Shown piece after piece: positions 41,197 to 53,156 of a DNA stretch of 64,000 nt. Source of the stretch: Ligustrum vulgare (Eukaryota > Streptophyta > Magnoliopsida > Lamiales > Oleaceae); NCBI GenBank assembly GCA_963555705.1, contig OY743171.1, positions 26,344,852 through 26,408,851 on the forward strand, given 5' to 3'. Every line of letters starts with the position of its first letter. Position 1 is the stretch's first letter. A model generated the notes under the pieces. It ran no database searches. It worked only from the letters and a program-made list of their open reading frames with translations, and was not told the DNA's origin. Position numbers and translations under genes: made by a program.

Positions 41197-41702
41197 GAAG
41201 TCAATCTAGTGCTCAATCCCACAAATTGGTGACAACCCACTAGGAATCTTCTCGGGAAATAAATCTGCAAATTCCTGCAAAACTGACACAGCTAAGCTGG
41301 GGAGAGAGTGGTTAGCTTCATCAAGTACAAGGAGAGATTCCTTGTACTTTAGTAAAATCACAAGTTTATTTGTAGAAATAGCTTTGGTGATTTCACTATG
41401 TTTTGCGTAGAAGCTCACTTTTGTTTTCTCTCTTTTATTTTTACTGGCTCTCTTCACACCCTCTTCTTTTTCTGGGATCGTGGTCCCAACTCTCTGTTTT
41501 TCACACATCTCTCCTTTTTCCGGGATCGTGGTCCTGACCCTCTTTCTCTCTTCCTCACTTTTTAATTTCAATTGGTCTTCATAGACCTGTTGAGGTGATA
41601 AAGGCATTAATTTGACATTTTTTCCATCCTTAGTGAAGTATACCTATTTTTAAAGCCATCATAAATAACCTTCCTATCGAATTGCCATGGCCTGCCCAAC
41701 AA
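41197..41702 (-). pseudogene. protease end and linker of chromovirus-like element
   Basis: The frame 41607-41206 (133 codons) has repeated TTIPEK units, KTKVSFYAKHSE, YKESLLVLDEANHSLPS and FADLFPEKIPSGL, the last being the usual lead-in to RT. Just upstream (41700-41650, minus) GRPWQFD is the end of the protease. The rest of the protease is on the other side of a MITE. Confidence 0.65.
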
Positions 41703-42120
41703 GGGATGGCAAAATGGCTCATAAACTCGAGCCGCTCGGGCTCGGCTCGAAAAAGCTCGGGCTTAACTCAGCACGCGGCTCGGAGTTTCGAGCCAAAGCT
41801 CTAGCCGAGCTTTTTTTTCAGGGACGAGCTTTAGCTCGGCTTGGCTCGAGCTACAAAAAAGCCCGCCCAAAAAGGTCGAGCATTGAAATTCAATCACAAA
41901 CTCGGCTCGTTGTATATATACATTTTCAATAAAGATTTTATGGATTTTATTATAAAAATAAAATTTGAAAGCTCGAGACTTGGCTCGGCTCGGAAAAAGA
42001 TCGAGCCTAGAGCTTGAGGACGAGCTTTGGCTTGGCTCTGCTCGAGCCAAAAAAAGCTCGACCCCTAAAAGCTCGAGCCAAGCTCCAGCCTTGATCTTCG
42101 GCTCGGCTCGTTGACATCCT
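41703..42120. mobile_element. hAT-like MITE of GAGCTCGG words inside the protease
   Basis: The ends read GGATGGCAA and, inverted, GGATGTCAA, in the style of hAT termini. The 418-bp interior is nearly all GCTCGGCTCGAGCC-like words with no transposase. It separates HVGHIL (right, minus strand) from GRPWQFD (left), which are adjacent in a normal protease, so the insertion is certain. CAAG is shared at both edges; a full 8-bp duplication is not preserved. Confidence 0.65.
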
Positions 42121-42728
42121 GTCAAGATGTGCCCCACATGCGTGGGAACCACATCACAAACCACCCTATCTTCATATTTCCCAATCGCCAAATCAACTAC
42201 CACTTGTTTATTCACCTTAATCTCACCCGATTCATTTAACCATTGTAGTTTATATGGCCTAGGTAGGCATAATTTCTCCACTAGAGTAGTGCTAGCAACG
42301 TTCGCACAACTACCACCATCTATTATCAAACTACACACCTTATTATTCACAAAGCACCTAGTATGAAAGATATTTTCTCGCTGCTCACCCGACTCTTCCA
42401 CCTTAACTTGAGTACTAAGGGCTCTCCTAGTGACAAGTGATCTAGCTACTGCATAGTCTCCATCATCATTTTCACTAACATCCTCTAGAGCTGGCATATC
42501 CTTATACTTATCCTCCTCTTCTTCCTCTTTCTCATCCTCCGAACTTAATACCCCATTACGCACAACCAATATTTGTTTATTTGGACATTGTGAAGAAACA
42601 TGTCCTAATCCAGAACATTTAAAACAACGAATATTTCTAGTCCTAGAAGTTTGAGAGTCAGAAGCAATTTTACCTTTGTTGGGTGGCTCTACTTTTCCCT
42701 TCTGTGCCTCGAATTTATTTTTCTGCAC
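42121..42728 (-). pseudogene. nucleocapsid and protease N-part of chromovirus-like element
   Basis: Minus strand: CCHC knuckle CFKCSGLGHVSSQC (about 42620-42580), an acidic stretch, then LIIDGGSCANVASTTLVEKL (D-G-G-S active site, about 42340-42280) and PYKLQWLNESGEIKVNKQVVVDLAIGKYEDRVVCDVVP up to HVGHIL, where the MITE enters. The open frame extends into the MITE, which makes it look longer than the real gene. Confidence 0.78.
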
Positions 42729-43736
42729 AATCCCATCATTTTAGAAGTCCCGCTCCATGTAGACTTACCAAAAGGATTAGAACTTGTAGAGAATTTCGAA
42801 GTTCCCTTCCTTTTTAGTTGCCGCTCCACTTTCAAGGCCATGTGAACATCTCCTCCAAATCGATATAATGCTGCAATTCAATAACGTTAGCAATATCTCG
42901 ATTTAAACCACTTAAAAATCTAGCCATGGTTGCCTCTGGGTCTTCCTCTATATTTTCTCTAATCATGGAAATCTCCATCTCCCTATGGTAATCCTCCACA
43001 CTCTTATTACCTTGGGAAAAGGTTTGTAGTTTTTGGTAGAGATCCCTATAGTAATGTCCAGGCACAAATCTTTTTCTCATAAGGGCCTTCAACTCATCCC
43101 AAGTTTCAATAGGCCTCTCCCGATTACTCCTTTTACTAGTAACCAATTGATCCCACCATACCATAGCATAATCAGTAAATTCTACGACTACCAATTTAAC
43201 CTTTTTAGCTTCGGAATAATTATGACAATCAAAAATCAATTCTAACCTTTTTCCCATTCAAAATAAATCTCCGGATTACTTTTACCTTGAAACGAGGGAA
43301 TGGACATTTTTATATTACCAACATGTCCATCTACATCATCCCTATGATCACGCCTATATCCTCTATCACGTCTTTCTCCCCGATCTCATCTCCTACCAAT
43401 ACTGGCAATAGACAATTCACCACTATCTTCATCACTATCAACAACCTCAACACGTTCATTCCTAACTCCATATTGTAGGTTGAAGTCATACCTTAGTGGC
43501 CTCCGCAAATTAGGAAAATTGTGTGGTTGTTCTTGACGTGGTTGAACAATTCCCGCACCACGTGTCTCCACCGGATTATTTGCTCTTCCCACATTCACGC
43601 CGAATTTTGGACCAAATTTTGCTTCCCACTTTGCATCCAACCTCGCCTCTAATTTTGCAAACTGTTCCTCCATCATTGCAAGCATTTTAAAGTCTTGATG
43701 ATCCTTTTCCGTCGATGAAGCTTCTTTCTGTGACAT
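42729..43736 (-). pseudogene. gag of chromovirus-like element
   Basis: The ATG at 43734-43736 starts MSQKEASSTEKDHQDFKML, with a short coiled coil (EEQFAKLEARLDAKWEAKF). After a TGA near 43385 the core follows: FDCHNYSEAKKVKLVVVEFTDYAMVWWDQL, WDELKALMRKRFVPGHYYRDLYQKL, KSVEDYHREMEISMIRENIEEDPEATMARFLSGLNRDIANVIELQHY. It ends in a frame change near 42832. It is closely related to the plus-strand gag at 904-1821 and supplies the missing N-terminus of that copy for comparison. Confidence 0.82.
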
Positions 43737-44397
43737 GGTTAGTAATAAAGAAAAAAAAGAAAATTTAAATAAAGATCCTCACGTGTTTTATCCCTCGTGT
43801 ATCACTCAATTTGACTTTTTCCCTCTATTAATCTCACCATTCTGCCTTTTTTCTTCTCTATTCCCTTTTTCTCATGTTCTCAAAGAACCCACTAAACTAT
43901 TCACAGATTTGGTCCTTGTGGAATTAACCCCAAAGTGGAAAGAAGGAAAATTGATGAAAAAATTGGAATCAAGAATTTTAAGAAGGAAATTATGGAAACA
44001 AGAATTCTATTTCAAGAAGAAGTTTATGGAATCAAGAATTTGATGCAATAAGGAATTTAATATGAACAAGGATTGTTGGAAAGATTTGCCAAAGATTGTT
44101 TTCCAAGAAAAGATTTCTTGAATTCTCTTGGAACGAATTTTCTTGATTCTTGTTCAAAAATCAAAAATTTTTTTTTTTTTTTTTTTGTAATTTTCGGATT
44201 TCTTCTCCTTTTTTTCTTGGCTACTCAACAAGAATAATTAAGAACAATAAGCAGAATTTGGCAAATCTTGAATTTCTGACGAATTTCAAGAAACAAGAAT
44301 TGGAATGATTTTTTTTTTGAATAAATAAAATCTGGAAATAAAAGAAAAGAACTGGAATACTAAATACTTGGATTTAGAGACAGACTCTGATACCAGA
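43737..44397 (-). other. leader and primer site of chromovirus-like element
   Basis: An A/T-rich leader with poly-A/T runs. The primer site (minus strand TGGTATCAGAGT, 44384-44395) lies two bases from the LTR and differs at the last base from the tRNA-Met complement. No gene; the open frame at 43735-44043 is a chance reading of the opposite strand. Confidence 0.65.
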
Positions 44398-45282
44398 TGA
44401 TGTGATCCGATATGGGGGATCACCAAGAACACGCGAAAATAAACACCGGAAAGCTCTAAAATCCAATTAGTAGACGGTAGCAATGTAACCCCGACTTCAT
44501 GACGCAAGAACTATGGGTATATTAAACTCAAAACCCATTACGATGCGGAGATAAGAACCACAGAGGGGGAACGCCACAAAGGTTATCAAATCCTTTGATA
44601 AGTTTGAGTTTGTTCAATGAGAGCAAGAAGAAATTTAAGGGAATATCTCACCTTCAATATCATAAATCTCAAGAATAAATTTTGTTCATTACAATGTTGA
44701 ATGAAGCCTTAAATAAGCTAACAAAATAAAGTAACCAAAAATAAACTAGAAACAAAATAACCCTAACCGCCTAACTTAAGTCAAATTTGCGGTGCCTAAG
44801 TTACGGTTTAAAAATAAAAACACAGGTTACGGCCATGACACTTTTATACACGGCCGTAAGTGACTTCCTGAATCAAAATAAAAAGTTACTAAATTCTGTT
44901 ACGGCCGTGAGTGTTTTGATTACTGCCGTAAGTAATTCCAATTCAGTTACGGCCGTGAGATCATATATTACGGCTGTATTTGCTCTTCCGTCCAATTTCG
45001 TGATGATAATGTTACGGCCGTAATTTTGGGTGTTATGGCCGTAAGTCAGCTGCTGCATTAATTTCTTGTTGTTCTTTGATCCAAATGCATTGTAATGACT
45101 TTGGCTCCTCTTCCACTTTGTTATGTAATGTAAATGAGGTCTTTGCACTCGAGCACTTGTCCATCCACGCTTGCATAAATCCTTGCATCGCCTGCTTGAT
45201 TCTTTTGGCTCTTTGCCTCGTTATTGGTCCCACGGGCACGTGCAAATGGTCAATGCTCATCGAGCCACTCCGAAACTCATCA
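44398..45282 (-). repeat. 5' LTR of chromovirus-like element
   Basis: 885 bp, ending (minus) ATCGGATCACATCA at the primer site and starting TGATGAGTTTCGG. Contains CTTATCAAAGGATTTGATAACC and GTGGCGTTCCC blocks shared with the LTRs at 141, 59861 and 60532, and six to seven ACGGCCGTAA-type words at 44826-45050. The outer edge could be two bases further (TGTGATG). Confidence 0.65.
44826..45050. repeat. cluster of (T)TACGGCCGTAA words
   Basis: GTTACGGCCGTGA, ACGGCCGTAAG, TTACGGCTGTA, GTTACGGCCGTAA and variants occur at roughly 25-35-base spacing inside the LTR. The core CGGCCG is self-complementary. Confidence 0.75.
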
Positions 45283-45636
45283 CATCTATAGAGGAATGAT
45301 CACACCCAAGAAATAGCTCAAGGATGCATGTCGGCACCACTATTCATCATGTCAAGAAGGAATTCCCATTAGATATTTGAGGCAATCTAAGGTAAGCCGC
45401 TTAATAAGCTATTCCCAAAACTTGTCACAGATTTTCCCAATGTCTGTAGGAGCCAACAAACGAGGCAATAATAAAGAAGAGGATGAAATTTGCCTTAGTG
45501 ATCCGGAGGTACCAAGTGGAAGGGCCGTCAAGGATAGTGGAGCCTTTCTTTCTCCATTGCATGTCTTAATAAGTGGATTAAATTCATGTGCTCGCTCTCT
45601 GTCAATATATTTACACTCCCTCCATCCTTTTTCAAT
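45283..45636. other. unassigned flank of Athila-like element 2
   Basis: About 350 bp not belonging to either neighbouring LTR, with a short open frame (SVGANKRGNNKEEDEICLSDPEVPSGRAVKDSG) that I do not recognise. It could be decayed host or element coding DNA. Confidence 0.35.
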
Positions 45637-45782
45637 TAATAAGTGTATTCTATACACTTATCTATATGCTAAAATTAGGATCATAATAAGTGGATTCGAT
45701 TCATGCGATCGCTCTCTGTCAATATCTTTACACTCCCTCCACCATTTTCCAATTAATAAGTGTATTCTATAACTATATGCTA
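45549..45782. repeat. 117-bp tandem duplication across an LTR edge
   Basis: Two units with exactly 117-base offset: aataagtgga at 45568 and 45685, taataagtgtattc at 45637 and 45754. Each unit contains flank DNA plus the first bases of the Athila LTR. Confidence 0.8.
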
Positions 45783-47223
45783 AAATTAGGATTTTATATA
45801 GTCGTTTGAGAATAAATGCTATTGATTTATATATTATTTGTATATAATTCAGTTTTATCTTAAAATCGAGAAAATGAAGCAATTGGAACAAATAATGAGC
45901 AAAAAAAAAATAGCAATTTGGACCAAAGTCGGCAAAGCAATAGTCATGGAAGTAAATCATAGATCATGGAAGAGCTTAATTGAAAGAAATCCAAATATCA
46001 AGGGTTGGATTGAATAAAGCAAAAGAAGAAAATACAAAGTTGAAGAGTTTTAGAAGTTTGAGGACTAAATTGATCAAATCAAAAGTTGAAGGACTTGCTA
46101 CGAAAAAAAAGGATAGGGACCAACTTAAATGGATTCTAAAGATGGAAATTGCATAAAATCGGAAAGTCACACGATCGCGGCTATTACACCTGCGCAATCA
46201 CATCAATGTATTAAAAAAAGCAGTAACCGTTTTGACATAACAACGTGATCGCGCCTTTATTTGAGACAGAAAATATGTTTCCTTTTGCAGCACAACTTTT
46301 GATATCTTTTCCAACTCCGTGCAAGGCCTCAACCCTAAATATATACACACAAATGCACACGAATTTTTGTGTCTCTTCTACACTCTTAAACATCTCAATA
46401 CATCTCTAAACACAATTCATCAATTCAAAGGGCAAAGAGGCAAGAAGATTGAAGATTCTAATCGAAAATAAGATTTCTCGGTGTTCTACGTGATGAATTA
46501 CATATTTTATGATTTTTTTATCATCTATTATGTATCTAGGCTAAACTTTTCATAGTGTTAGGATCATGATGAACTCTTAAACTAGTACTTTTATGCTTTA
46601 GTTTGTTTACTTTAATGGCAATTGGTATTTGAGTGATTAATTCGTATTGTTTTGCATCCATAATTATATGCACAGTGATTATATGATGTTTGTGACGTTT
46701 TTCTATGCTTGAAAGACTAGGAAATCTTTACACTTGAATTAATTGTCATAGAGTTCAATAGGTATAGAAATATACCACTATGCATTATGTGATCTTACAT
46801 TATTTGTGAATGTTTAATGCTTTCCTACATGTTCGCATTCACCATAGAAATATGGGTGGGTCACATATAGGAAAATATTTATTTCTTATTCGAAAGAGGG
46901 TTTTAAATGTTATATGAACATTTATCTTTATAAATATACTTTGTCTTTATTTATTCAAACTAATGTGTGAAATATGAAGTATAAGACGAATTCTAGATCC
47001 TCGTACTACATGCACATACATTATATACACAAATCTTGCATTTTGCTTAGTTTGCTTTAATTCGATAATTCTAGATAATTTGGTAGTTCAGTTTTTAGTT
47101 TAGAAAACTCACACAAATAACTTGATTTTATTCATTTCGATTAATCTTCGTGGGTACTTGGACTTGGAGTCCACTATATTACTTGTGCGATATATTTACT
47201 TGCGGTAAAGAAATAGTTCAACA
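45754..47223 (+). repeat. 5' LTR, Athila-like element 2
   Basis: Starts TAATAAGTGTATTC (TGATAAGTG in the sister LTR at 27899) and ends AGTTCAACA, seven bases before the primer site; 1470 bp. It carries ACGATCGCGG and GTGATCGCG words at 46172-46255 and a TATA-like ATATATACAC at 46335. The start is taken from the second unit of the duplication. Confidence 0.72.
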
Positions 47224-47229
47224 AGTTTT

Positions 47230-47246
47230 TGGCACCGTTGCTGGAA
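47230..47246 (+). other. primer-binding site, Athila-like element 2
   Basis: TGGCACCGTTGCTGGAA, close to the tRNA-Asp complement TGGCGCCGTTGCCGGGG, as usual for Athila. The leader behind it is cut at 47297 by the Del LTR. Confidence 0.65.
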
Positions 47247-47297
47247 ATTATAGTTTAGATTTATTTTTAGGATATTTTCATTAATTTGGATTTTAAA

Positions 47298-49878
47298 TGT
47301 AACACCCCAAGTTCAAAATCTTAAACCTAGGAGTGTTAACTTTTCTTTACTTAAATGCGGAAACAAATCATTTAAAACCTCAAAGTTTTCATTTTTCTAT
47401 TATTAAATTCTGCAGAAATCTCGGCAGAATCTCCTCTATAACTTGGACATAACCAACCTGTAGAGGGACATCATACCCATATTACAAATACAATCCTCAA
47501 CTCATTCAAACCCAACATTCAACATCCAACCACAATTCCAAAATCAAGCTTCAACATCAATTTCCAAACTCCTCAAAAACAACATCTTAAAGTAAATAAT
47601 TTTTAAACTCATGAAATATAATATAAACTAATCACAGAGAAATACCATAACTTATTTTAATTAAAACCAACAAACTAAAAAAAGAATTCATCAATAAAAG
47701 AATAACCAATAAAAATAACTTGTAAAAGTCCTTCATTCAGTCCTAAAAGACATGGAATCATGAGTACTGTTTGAGTCTTCCGCCAAGTACTCTTCTCAGA
47801 TCACCTAGCTTTCATCACCTGAAATATTGGGGAGGGATTGGGGTGAGCTAAAGCCTAGTAAGTAAACTTAGTACAAATGATGCATGCTTATGACATGAAA
47901 TGCTTTATAAATTCGAAATATGTATCCCCATTTATTTTAAATTCCAGAACTTTCAAACTTTTCAAACTTTCACTTAACATTTCAAGACTTTTACTTCATT
48001 TCCAGTGTGAGATCACTTGGTGTATTTTCTAGTCAATCGGAGAGCAGTGGGAAATTCTTATTTAGAACCAGGTTAAAATCCACATTTCCATCGCAAAGCG
48101 GTTTAACATTCACTTTCCCACCGCACAACGGTTTAACAGTTCACTGCAATCGGTTGAACATTCTGTCGCAAAGCGACTTAATTTGGGTACGACGGTCCCT
48201 CCCGCCCCATTTCCCACTCACTTCTTTCATGACCTAGAAGTACACCCATTCTTTAAAAAAAAAGACAAAAAAAACTTGGGATACGTAACTTTTGAACAAA
48301 CTTGCACCTCAACACCTTTCTCTCATTTCAAAACATTTGACTTCCCAATTTCGATACCAGTGCATGCTTGATGATGCAATGACATGATAATGTGCATGCT
48401 TGAATATTCTTCTTAATAACATATACTTTCATAAAGTAAACGAAATTCATCAAAGCAAGTAAGTTACAAGACAGTTAATTACACATTTCACATTTACATT
48501 CAACTTCTATAAAAATAGGGGAAGTTTACTTACCTGACGTTTTTAGTATTTACTGTTATCTTGACCTACAAGTGGAAGAGTCTCAGATGCCCGTGACGTC
48601 AATGTGCCCAAAAATCCTAATTATTCTCATTCATTAATAAGGTATAACTTTTAAATCAAAATGTGACCTTAAGCTATGACCAATATATTAAACATCATAT
48701 TCGAAACAAATAATCAGTTTCAATGCACATTAGAAGGTCTTCTATCTTTTAATTCAAACTAAAACTCAAATTTACATAGCTTAACCTAACGTTATAAAAT
48801 CACTCCCTTAAAATCCCAATAAATTCACAACTCTTAAAATCAACATATATCCAAACTTTACCCAACAGTTAACTAAACTGAAATTTTCATAAATCTCAAA
48901 AATCAGAAATTTATATAAACATATTTTAAAAAAATCAGAAATTTATTCACGTTTATACCACTTTCCCAAATTCTAAAATTCTCAAATTAACCCGTTATTA
49001 ACTAAAAGAAATTCAATTAAACAATTTTCGAAATCTATCATTAACGCATACATATAAACACTAAATACCTAAATTAATCATAAAAAAAAAAAACTAAAAT
49101 TTGGACATTTACATAGACAAAGACATACACACCAAAACCTTAATCAAAATTCCAATTTAACAATTAAAATTCGACATTTAGACAAAAATTCAAATATATG
49201 TAAGAATTTACATATATACATCAATACCTACATAAAATTCCATATATACATGTTTATATCGCGTTATGAGTGCGCGTGAAGATCGAGTAAAACAGTGTGC
49301 GAGTGTGTGAAAGTTTGTACGTGTTTCGTTGTGTGCGGGTTCGTGTGTGCAGGGCGAAGGAGGGAGGAAGAGAGTGCTACCATGTTGGGGGTTGGTGACC
49401 GGTGGTCGGCGAAGGTGAGGGAGGCGGCAGCGGCGTCGCTGTGAGAGGAAAGGAGAGAGCGAGACAGCGATGGGAGTGAGGCGAGGGGAAGAGAGACGAG
49501 TCTGAGTAGGTTTAGGTTTAGAATTAAGATTTAATCTTTTGAAATTTTGCAAATTGCTCCCACAAGTCTCCTCCTCTGTCTAATTAAGCTCATAAATTTT
49601 ATTTACTCTCCAATTGTCACTAAACTTTCTCCCCCGTCTTTCAATTTAACAAAATAAAATAGAAAGTAACATGTTTAGACAATAAAACAATTAATCACAT
49701 AAATTGCAAGTAAATAATTGAAAATTTTCTAATTGATACATTGAGCGAGACGGCGTCCAAGTCCTTCCACTGCAAAATAATTCCAATCATAGACATGAAA
49801 ATTATAAATTTAAAATTTATAATAAGATCCACATACATATTATGTGGAATTTTGTAACCCTGAAAAAGCGGTATTACA
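47298..49878 (-). repeat. 3' LTR of minus-strand Del/Tekay element
   Basis: 2581 bp; on the minus strand it starts TGTAATACCGC after the purine tract ttttagggggtaagaaat and ends GGGGTGTTACA. The first 450 plus-strand bases match 54680-55137. LTRs of this size are typical of Del/Tekay. The interior holds no gene; a GC-rich stretch near 49320-49500 is LTR, not coding. Confidence 0.85.
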
Positions 49879-49914
49879 ATTTCTTACCCCCTAAAAGTAA
49901 TTTCGTCATCGAAA

Positions 49915-50250
49915 TTAAAACTTACCATACAGATGTGGATACTTGGCACGCATTTCATCCTCGCGTTCCCAAGTAACTTCTTGGACTGTATGATTCCTCC
50001 AAAGGACTTTAACTAGTGTTACCTTCTTTCTCATAAGTTCCTTATATGCCTTCATTAGGATCCTCACATGTGCTTCCTCATAAGTTAGATCCTCATGGAG
50101 ATCAAGTGACTCATAGCTGAGAATATGAGAGGGATCCGAAATGTACTTTCTCAACATTGAGACATGAAACACGTTGTGAACACCAGATAGTGCTGGTGGT
50201 AATGCAATTCGATAAGCTAGGTCACCACCTTTTCAAGTATTTCAAAGGGA
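49915..50250 (-). pseudogene. integrase C-terminus and chromodomain, Del minus
   Basis: The frame 50172-49915 reads MFHVSMLRKYISDPSHIL, then LTYEEAHVRIL and VKVLWRNHTVQEVTWEREDEMRAKYPHLY, a compact chromodomain as in the Tekay clade. The stop is followed within 40 bases by the purine tract and 3' LTR. It is separated from the integrase core by a stop near 50235 and is otherwise well kept. Confidence 0.82.
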
Positions 50251-50258
50251 CCAACAAA

Positions 50259-51217
50259 TCACGGACTTAACTTTCCTTTCTTCCCGAATCTCATAACTCC
50301 TTTCATAGGGGCTACCTTGAAAAAGATCATATCTCTTGCGGAGAATTCTAAAGGCTTTCTTCTTCTGTCCACATAGCTTTTCTGTCTACTCTGTGTCGTT
50401 TTCATCCATTGACAAATCTTTTCAACAACTTCTGCCGTTGGTTGTACTGTTTCTGGACCCAATAATTTTCTTTCTCCGGCTTCATCCCAATGAACTGGCG
50501 ATCTACATTTCCTTCCATATAGTGCCTCATATGGAGCCATACGAATAGAAGCTTGATAAGTATTGTTATAGGAGAACTCGGCCAATGGAAGAAATTCGTC
50601 CCAAGTACCTAGAAAATCAATAATACAAGCTCTCAACATGTCTTCAAGGTTTGAATCGTTCTCTCTGACTGCCCATCTGTTTGTGGGTGGAAGGACATGC
50701 TGAATTTCAATTAAGTACCCATGGCTTTATGTAGACTCTTACAAAATGATGAACTAAGTTTTGGGTCGCGATCAAACACAATGGATAAAGGAATTCCATG
50801 AAGTCTGAAAATCTCTATTACATATAACTCCGCATACTTCTCCATATTATAAGTAGTCTTCACCGGTAGAAAGTGTGCTGACTTAGTGAGACGATCAACG
50901 ATTACCCATATAGGATTATAACCCTTCTTCGTCTTAGGTAAGCCAACAACAAAATCCATACCTATTCGTTCCCACTTCCACTCCGGAATCATAAGAGGTT
51001 GCAATAGGCCAGAAGGTTGTTCATGCTCGACCTTAACTTGCTGACAAGTGAGACAATGCTGAACATACTCTGCCGCGTCCCGACTCATACCAATCCACCA
51101 AAAATATTTCCTCAAATCCTGAGCCATCTTAGTACTCCCCGGGTGAATCGAATAAGGCGTGTTAAGAGCTTCCTTCATAATTTCTTGCTTCAACTCCTTA
51201 TTATTAGGGACTACCAA
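50259..51217 (-). pseudogene. integrase, minus-strand Del/Tekay element
   Basis: Frame 51217-50711: zinc domain (H...H...C-x2-C, HPGSTKMAQDLRKYFWWIGM to CLTCQQVKVEH), then MDFVVGLPKT (first D) and FDRDPKLSSSFCKSLHKAMGT (second D). The segment with the catalytic E (normally FHPQTDGQSE) is in a broken frame between 50710 and 50640. Frame 50639-50259 continues as LGTWDEFLPLAEFSYNNTYQASIRMAPYEALYGRKCRSP. The insertion enzyme is inactive here through stops. Confidence 0.82.
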
Positions 51218-51299
51218 TCTACTACCATGCCGAAGGTCACCATCTATAGTGATAATAAAATCAGTGCGATTTCCTTCAGTTACCTTGGTGCGAACTTTT

Positions 51300-53156
51300 G
51301 AAATTTTAGGGTCCTCTAACTGTAGTCTTAATTCTTTCCAACAATGTTAGTTCCAAAGTTATGTTAGTAAGACCTTTTGGAAAGATCTCCAACTTTAGCC
51401 TTTGGTTATCCACCAGTAATTATTTTTGCACAACTTGCAATGCATTTATTGTTCCATGACTTTTTCTACTAAGAGCATCAGCTACTGCATTAGCCTTGCC
51501 AGGATGATAATTAATAACACAATCATAATCCTTGAAAAGTTCCAACCATCTCCGTTGTCTCATGTTCAATTATTTTTGTGTGAAGAAATATTTGAGGCTT
51601 TTATGATCGGTGTAGATCTCACACTTAACTCCATAAAGATAGTGTCTCCATATCTTTAATGCAAATATGACAGCTTCCAACTCAAGATCATGAGTTGGGT
51701 AATTCTTCTCATACTCCTTCAGTTGCCTTGAAGCGTAAGCAATTACCTTGCCATGTTGAATAAGAACACAACCGAGCCCTTTTAATGAAGTATCACAGTA
51801 AATGACCAACACTTCATATCCCTGTGGGATGGTTAAAACAGACGCAGTTGTCAACTGTGTCCTTAGCTCCTCAAAACTTTGTTCACAATCCGAACCCCAC
51901 TGGAATTTTGTATCCTTTCTGGTCAACTTAGTCAAAGGAGAGGCAATCTTGAAAAATCCTTCCACAAATCTTCGATAGTAACCCGCTAGCTCAAGGAAAC
52001 TAAAGACTTCCTTAACATTAGAGGGCGTAGGCCAATTTGGTACTGCTTCAATCTTCCTCGTGTCAAATTCAATACCTTCCCTTGATACAATATGCCCCAA
52101 GAATGGTACTCTGTCCATCCAGAATTCACACTTCTTGAACTTCTCAAATAATTTCTCCTCTCTAAGCTTTTGAAGCATGATCCTCAAATGTCTTTCATGT
52201 TCTTCCTCAGAATTCGAATTGATCAATATGTCATCAATGGAAATTATAACAAATTGATCTAGATATTCTTTAAAGACCCAATGCATTAAGTCCATAAATG
52301 TTGCAGGAGCATTTTTTAAACCAAATGGCATCACCAAGAACTCATAATGCCCATATCTGGTACGGAAAGCTGTCTTTGGGATGTCCTCTTCCTTGATCCT
52401 CAATTGATGATAACCAGATCGCAGATCGATCTTAGAAAAATACCCTGCACCTTGAAGCTGATCGAAGAGATCTTCAATCCTTGGAAACGGATATTTATTC
52501 TTTACTGTCACCTTGTTCAATTCCCTGTAGTCTATGCAAAGCCTCATAGAACCATCTTTCTTCTTCACGAATAACACCGGAGCACCCCATGGCGAGAATC
52601 TAGGTCTAACAAAGCCTTTATCCATGAGATCTTGTAGTTGCTCCTTGAGTTCTTTAAGTTCAGCAGGAGCCATCCGATACGGTGCATTAGATATTGGAGT
52701 TGTTCCAGGCACTAAATCGATAACAAAGTCAATATCTCTTTCGGGTGGTAGATCATAAAGATCGTGTGGAAATACATCTGGATATTCTCGAACTATTGCA
52801 ATTTGTTCAAGAGACGAATCAGTCTTGGGTACCTCGACTATTGCTTCCATATAAGCACTACAACCCTTATTCATCAAATGGCGAGCTATCATTGCTGATA
52901 CTATTGGAATAGAAGGTTTCACCTCAACCCCAACAAAACAGAAAGGAGTTTTGTTTGGAGGTTCAAACACTACCTTCTTATCATGACAATCGATTGAAGC
53001 AAAATAACGTGATAACCAATCCATTCCCAGTATGACGTCAAAATCGTGAATATCAAGTACTATAAGATCTGCTAACCAGTCCTGCCCCTCGGCTACTATT
53101 AGACAGTTTCTCAATACATAACTTGAATTTAATAATGCTCCGGATGATGTAGACAT
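51300..53156 (-). CDS. protease-RT-RNase H polyprotein, minus-strand Del/Tekay element
   Basis: A 528-codon uninterrupted frame (53156-51570) is the longest in the window. Order: end of protease ([15 protein letters not shown]), spacer (VREYPDVFP), then RT with [62 protein letters not shown] and [10 protein letters not shown] (catalytic DD intact). RNase H follows with [13 protein letters not shown] (first D), [11 protein letters not shown] (E) and [15 protein letters not shown], then a stop at 51570; the end ([21 protein letters not shown]) lies downstream. The protease active-site half is broken upstream of 53156, so the start codon is not natural. Confidence 0.88.

Noticed and set aside
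41687..41932. Open frame over the GAGCTCGG block
   Set aside because: Encoded by the MITE's repeated words; repetitive composition only.
49208..49552. 114-codon minus-strand protein
   Set aside because: Lies inside the 2.6-kb Del LTR in a locally GC-rich stretch; no domain.
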